Under the pieces are notes generated by a model that was not told the origin of the DNA, searched no databases, and was given only the letters and a program-made list of their open reading frames with translations. This document shows, in pieces, positions 7,671-10,435 of a DNA stretch of 10,435 nucleotides. Numbering within the stretch: position 1 is the first letter of the stretch; each line of letters opens with the position of its first letter. Source of the stretch: Euperipatoides rowelli (taxonomy: Eukaryota; Onychophora; Udeonychophora; Euonychophora; Peripatopsidae); assembly GCA_003024985.2 (NCBI GenBank), contig PXIH01S0061302.1. The stretch is one strand, 5' to 3'. The translations under genes and the position numbers were made by a program.

Positions 7671-8440
7671 GGAAATTAAAATGTTATTTCATTTGTGAAT
7701 GCTGAATGAAAATATAAGCAGTCAAAATTATCTATTTAAAAATAGATTTAAGCAATAAAATGTATATATTTATAATGAATATAAAATTTATTTGCATTTA
7801 AAATGTATTTATAATAAATGTACTACAGTAAAATAAAAAGACTGTATACATACAGTATATTGTATGACAGTTTGTAAGCTCATACATACTTTATAATATG
7901 AGTAGCTGATCCATTGATTCCCTGCAAAGTGTTCTAACAGCATTTTTAATTGTTTTGAATGCTGACATTGGTGTCTACTGCTGTAGGCTAAGTTTATTTA
8001 CTTGGTTATTATATAACTTAAATGATGAACTGCTTTAATAAAGAGAAATTTAAGATTGGATGAACAAGATAAGGACCAAGTAGTGCAAGCAGAGCAAAAA
8101 GCATTCTGAGATGGTTTAAACTTAGGTCACTTAGAAGAATACATCTTTGAATCTTCATAAAAGCTCCTTCACCTACTAATTTACTGTAAATAAAGTCACA
8201 GATTCTAGATTAGCCAGAGGGGGGGGGGGGNGGCCTGAATGTACATCCAACATAAAAAAAAAAATAAGCAAATCTTTAACTGCCTTCAAAAAATATTACC
8301 TCTACCATCTACTGTAACTAAATCACAGTAAAATTAGATTTTTACTCATTAGTAACTAACCTATAATTTTAATTTATTATTTGGTGTTATCAAATCTTGT
8401 ATATGTTCTATTTTCTATAGTTTAGTTTTATTTATTTGTT
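7671..8440. other. AT-rich stretch without recognisable gene
   Basis: AT-rich DNA containing a perfect inverted repeat, ACTGTAT-AC-ATACAGT (7841-7856), and a poly-G run with one N. A short frame near 8020-8100 reads DEQDKDQVVQAEQKAF and then stops; I do not recognise it. If the patch at 7591 is a hAT end, part of this stretch could be its interior. Confidence 0.5.
8219..8233. repeat. Poly-G run with an ambiguous base
   Basis: Twelve G in a row (8219-8230), then N at 8231 and GG. The N marks uncertain base calling, and the true length of the homopolymer may differ. Confidence 0.85.
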
Positions 8441-8547
8441 GTTGTTTTTTTTATCTTAATTGCCTGCAGAATTGACCTGGAAGAGCACCTGGTGAAGGTC
8501 CAGCTTAAATAGGTTCAAGAATAAAACAGATGTTATTTTATAATAAA
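8425..8547 (+). CDS. Candidate 3'-terminal exon of a host gene
   Basis: A T-rich tract (8429-8457) runs into TTAATTGCCTGCAG, a strong 3' splice acceptor ending at 8469. The following sequence is suddenly GC-richer and open: one phase base, then ATT GAC CTG GAA and on to TAG at 8510-8512, giving IDLEEHLVKVQLK. Two AATAAA polyadenylation signals follow closely (8520-8525, 8542-8547). The coding part spans 8470-8512. I do not recognise the protein, and 13 codons are too few for assignment. No upstream exon was recognised in the window, so any intron would have to be long. Chance cannot be excluded, because acceptor-like and AATAAA words are common in such DNA. Confidence 0.3.
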
Positions 8548-8595
8548 CCAACTGTTTTTCCTTCTCCATCTGGATTTTAACAATTGTCAACACAA

Positions 8596-8660
8596 CATTT
8601 CCCAAAGTGGTGGTCCTAGAATGATATACTGATTTAGGAGTCACAAAAGACATATTTATT
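8596..8660 (+). mobile_element. Short stretch resembling a hAT terminus
   Basis: CATTTCCCAAAGTGGTGGTC (from 8596) and the following GATTTAGGAGTCACAAA look like the 'CAGTGGTTCCCAAA.T.TGGTCC' beginnings of Charlie-like hAT transposons, from memory of that consensus. No matching opposite end or target-site duplication was located. It may be a decayed MITE or a coincidence. Confidence 0.25.
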
Positions 8661-9560
8661 GACACTACAGATTTTACTTTAATATTTGCAGTTACCTATA
8701 GCCTAATTTATGTATTAAAAATAAATATTTTTATCATAGTTAGATGTCCTGTTATTATTTCTCATTTTGTTGTTTAATAATTAATCAATCTATTTTTCTT
8801 TATTTCAAATGTCTAAGATTATTATTATTATTTTTTTTTTTTTTTATGGAAATGAATACCAATATTTGAGGTTATGTGTTTGCAAAGAAGAAATGTTAAT
8901 AAAAATATTGTAATTGTTTTATATTAATTTCATCAATACTGTTTGATTAAAACAAAAAAAACTCAGTTTGGTAAAAAACTGCAAGTCAATTATTTTTATT
9001 TCAATACGTTTTAATAAAATAGAAAAGTAATTATTTTTAAAAGTCTAATCTTAATTTACATGGGTGGGGGTGGGGATAATTGCAATAATTCGTCACGCTG
9101 TCGCTTCTACATTCATTTTTATATGCATAGAAGTTGTTAGAAAATTAAGAAATAAATCGTAATGCAAAATAAAAATATTTTTTTTTTTTTAGGAAACCTA
9201 ATATTAAATAAATAATAATAATAAAAAAAACTAGAAATATACCTTGTATATTTTTAAATATATTCATTCACAATTTGTATATACAATAAATAGTACAACA
9301 AACATGAAAAGAAAAAAACAACATTTTAATAATAGACTACAATAATCTACAAGAGAAAAAATGTTAGGAGTATAGCCTACGTTATGTGATACCACAACTT
9401 TTGAACGCCTAAGCGTAAACGCTTAACAGTGGCCTGAAGTTCAATAACTAGAAATATTCATGAGAACTTTAAAAATAATTGATGTATTCAAAAAGTGATT
9501 GTTTTGCTTTATATGTTTAACTTCAACACGGTAAACATTATAACTTAAACATTATATTTT
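8661..9560. other. AT-rich non-coding stretch
   Basis: Long AT-rich DNA with TTA trinucleotide units (8819-8830), poly-T runs (8831-8845, 9178-9190) and one small GC-bearing patch (GGGTGGGGGTGGGG near 9062-9075, then TCGTCACGCTGTCGCTTC near 9090-9107). No coding pattern or RNA gene was recognised. Confidence 0.6.
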
Positions 9561-9568
9561 TTTGTCTC

Positions 9569-9671
9569 AGTTCCGTGGTCGAGCGGATTTACTTCCGCTT
9601 GATGAACCGAAGGCATATGCCGAGGTGTACAGGTTTGCGCCTCGGCTTGGGCAATTAAGGAACGGTTTTTT
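9569..9671 (+). ncRNA. tRNA-like Pol III element (SINE head or tRNA pseudogene)
   Basis: TGGTCGAGCGG (9576-9586) is an excellent box A of the serine/leucine type. A degenerate box B follows (GGTTTGCGCCT, 9632-9642; GGTTCGCGCC with one C to T change would fit well). A T6 run at 9666-9671 could terminate RNA polymerase III. The sequence folds into nested stems. GTTCC (9570-9574) pairs with GGAAC (9659-9663), like an acceptor stem. AGCGGA (9582-9587) pairs with TCCGCT (9594-9599). GCCGAGG (9619-9625) pairs with CCTCGGC (9640-9646). The second and third helices do not match a canonical cloverleaf, so it is not a working tRNA. It is likely a tRNA-derived SINE head; sequence to about 9735 may be its body. 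Confidence 0.5.
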
Positions 9672-9871
9672 CCCTATCTTTAACAGCTCGCCTCGGGTTT
9701 TTCCAAGTACGCTGCCCTGGTAACATCTAAAGAACCTGTATTTAGTGTTTCAATCAGTTAATATATATTCAATTTAGTTTCAAATTAAGTAACCATAAAA
9801 AAATACATTTCTTCTCCTCTTGGAGAGGAAATTTATTTTTTAAAAAAAGATAAGCAACACGAGCTAATTAC

Positions 9872-9907
9872 ATCTGAACCTTTGGATGGAGCGTCCAATC
9901 ATCAGAT
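9872..9907. repeat. Nested hairpin
   Basis: ATCTGA (9872-9877) pairs with TCAGAT (9902-9907). Inside, TTGGA (9882-9886) pairs with TCCAA (9894-9898), closing a 7-nt loop. The internal loops are ACCT/T and TCA. It is a compact structure with modest GC; function unknown. Confidence 0.55.
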
Positions 9908-9980
9908 AAGTAATAACATGTAAATATTGCAAATATATATGTGTGTGTATTGCTGTGTGTAGATAGTATACGGTATATAG

Positions 9981-10040
9981 TTTCTCGTCAGACGATTTCC
10001 TCAGCCGTCAGGCGGGTGTTGGCGAAATCCAAGCGAGAAA
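9981..10040. repeat. Nested inverted repeat, folded 60-nt unit
   Basis: TTTCTCG (9981-9987) pairs perfectly with CGAGAAA (10034-10040). GATTTC (9994-9999) pairs with GAAATC (10024-10029). GCC (10004-10006) and GGC (10011-10013) can close a GTCA tetraloop inside. CGTCAG occurs twice (9986-9991, 10006-10011). The patch is GC-rich against a very AT-rich background, which suggests a structural RNA, a foldback element or part of a SINE. It is close to the tRNA-like element at 9569 but separated from it by about 300 bp. Confidence 0.5.
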
Positions 10041-10435
10041 AAAAAATATTCATTAAAGATAGTTTAGATACTTTTTAAACTAATTACTTGAATGAAATAA
10101 AAATGAGAAATAATGATCGGAAATATTTTTAAAAGATTTAAAATATTACAGTGTGGACAAAATAATAATCTCTAATCAGAACAGATTATAAATGTTTGTG
10201 TTTCTATTAAAACCATAAAATCATTTTGGTTTAAATAACTATCTTGTTATCTGATCAATACACAGTGCATCAAATTTTAATTAAATAAAAGAAAAAAAAC
10301 TAAACTGTATTAATCAACTTTAAATTAGTTATTATAGCAAAATTGCCCACATATACTTTAGGTTAAGTAAATAGAAGTAAACAAGATGTCTTCTGTTTAC
10401 ATTAAAAATTATAAAAACATAAACAAGAAAAACAT
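10041..10435. other. AT-rich end of window, nothing recognised
   Basis: AT-rich sequence with short A runs. No frame, RNA gene or repeat family was recognised. Confidence 0.6.

Noticed and set aside
8020-8100. Short frame reading DEQDKDQVVQAEQKAF
   Set aside because: Too short, with stops on both sides and no splice signals or similarity I could recognise.
8456-8665. A 69-codon frame on the - strand
   Set aside because: It has no recognisable domain, covers the candidate exon and the hAT-like stretch in antisense, and its length is ordinary for such DNA.
10011-10023. 13-bp identity to the 'gcgggtgttggcg' stretch of common cloning vectors
   Set aside because: The match stops abruptly on both sides, so it is not vector contamination.
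1-10435. CRISPR array, bacterial operon or prophage
   Set aside because: There are no regularly spaced repeats, no ribosome binding sites with open frames, and the LINE content indicates an animal genome.

Overview
The window looks like intergenic or intronic DNA from an animal, most likely an invertebrate and plausibly an arthropod. It is strongly AT-rich, full of homopolymer runs and microsatellites, and holds no intact gene: no uninterrupted reading frame reaches 100 codons. Recognisable content is almost all decayed retroelements. The arthropod suggestion rests only on the style of the repeats (CR1/L2-like LINEs with an AAAT-type tail, tRNA-derived short elements); the species cannot be told from the sequence.

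Layout, left to right. About 100-256 (- strand) is a tRNA-derived SINE-like element with split promoter boxes A and B and a 17-bp internal duplication. About 345-1120 (+) is the 3' end of a CR1-like LINE: the RT C-terminal region, a 3' UTR and a TAAA-repeat tail. 1121-1370 is AT-rich. 1371-1700 is a GC-richer island I could not identify. 1700-2320 is AT-rich, and 2320-2670 holds an old direct duplication of about 175 bp. 2803-2869 holds an AT microsatellite and a 16-bp perfect palindrome.

The dominant feature is a nearly full-length but dead LINE on the - strand, about 2890-7515. Read 5'->3' on the - strand it encodes ORF1 (possible coiled coil, acidic linker, SGNH/GDSL-type hydrolase), then ORF2 (lysine-rich leader, APE-type endonuclease, linker, reverse transcriptase, a 'GWSTFEDRE' segment and a CCHC zinc finger), then a 3' UTR. 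The core catalytic motifs can be read, but the frame is broken by many single-base shifts and stops. ORF1 and ORF2 meet at an ATGA overlap, with the endonuclease in the frame of that ATG, which suggests coupled termination and reinitiation in the ancestor. The sense strand is markedly depleted in C.

7536-7670 is a GC-rich patch whose start resembles hAT transposon ends. 7670-8440 is AT-rich and includes a poly-G run with an N. 8425-8547 is a candidate terminal exon of a host gene on the + strand: splice acceptor, 13 codons, stop and two AATAAA signals. A short hAT-end-like stretch lies at 8596-8660. 8660-9560 is AT-rich with nothing recognisable. 9569-9671 is a well-folded tRNA-like Pol III element with a T6 terminator. 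Two further nested inverted repeats lie at 9872-9907 and 9981-10040. The remainder to 10435 is AT-rich and featureless.
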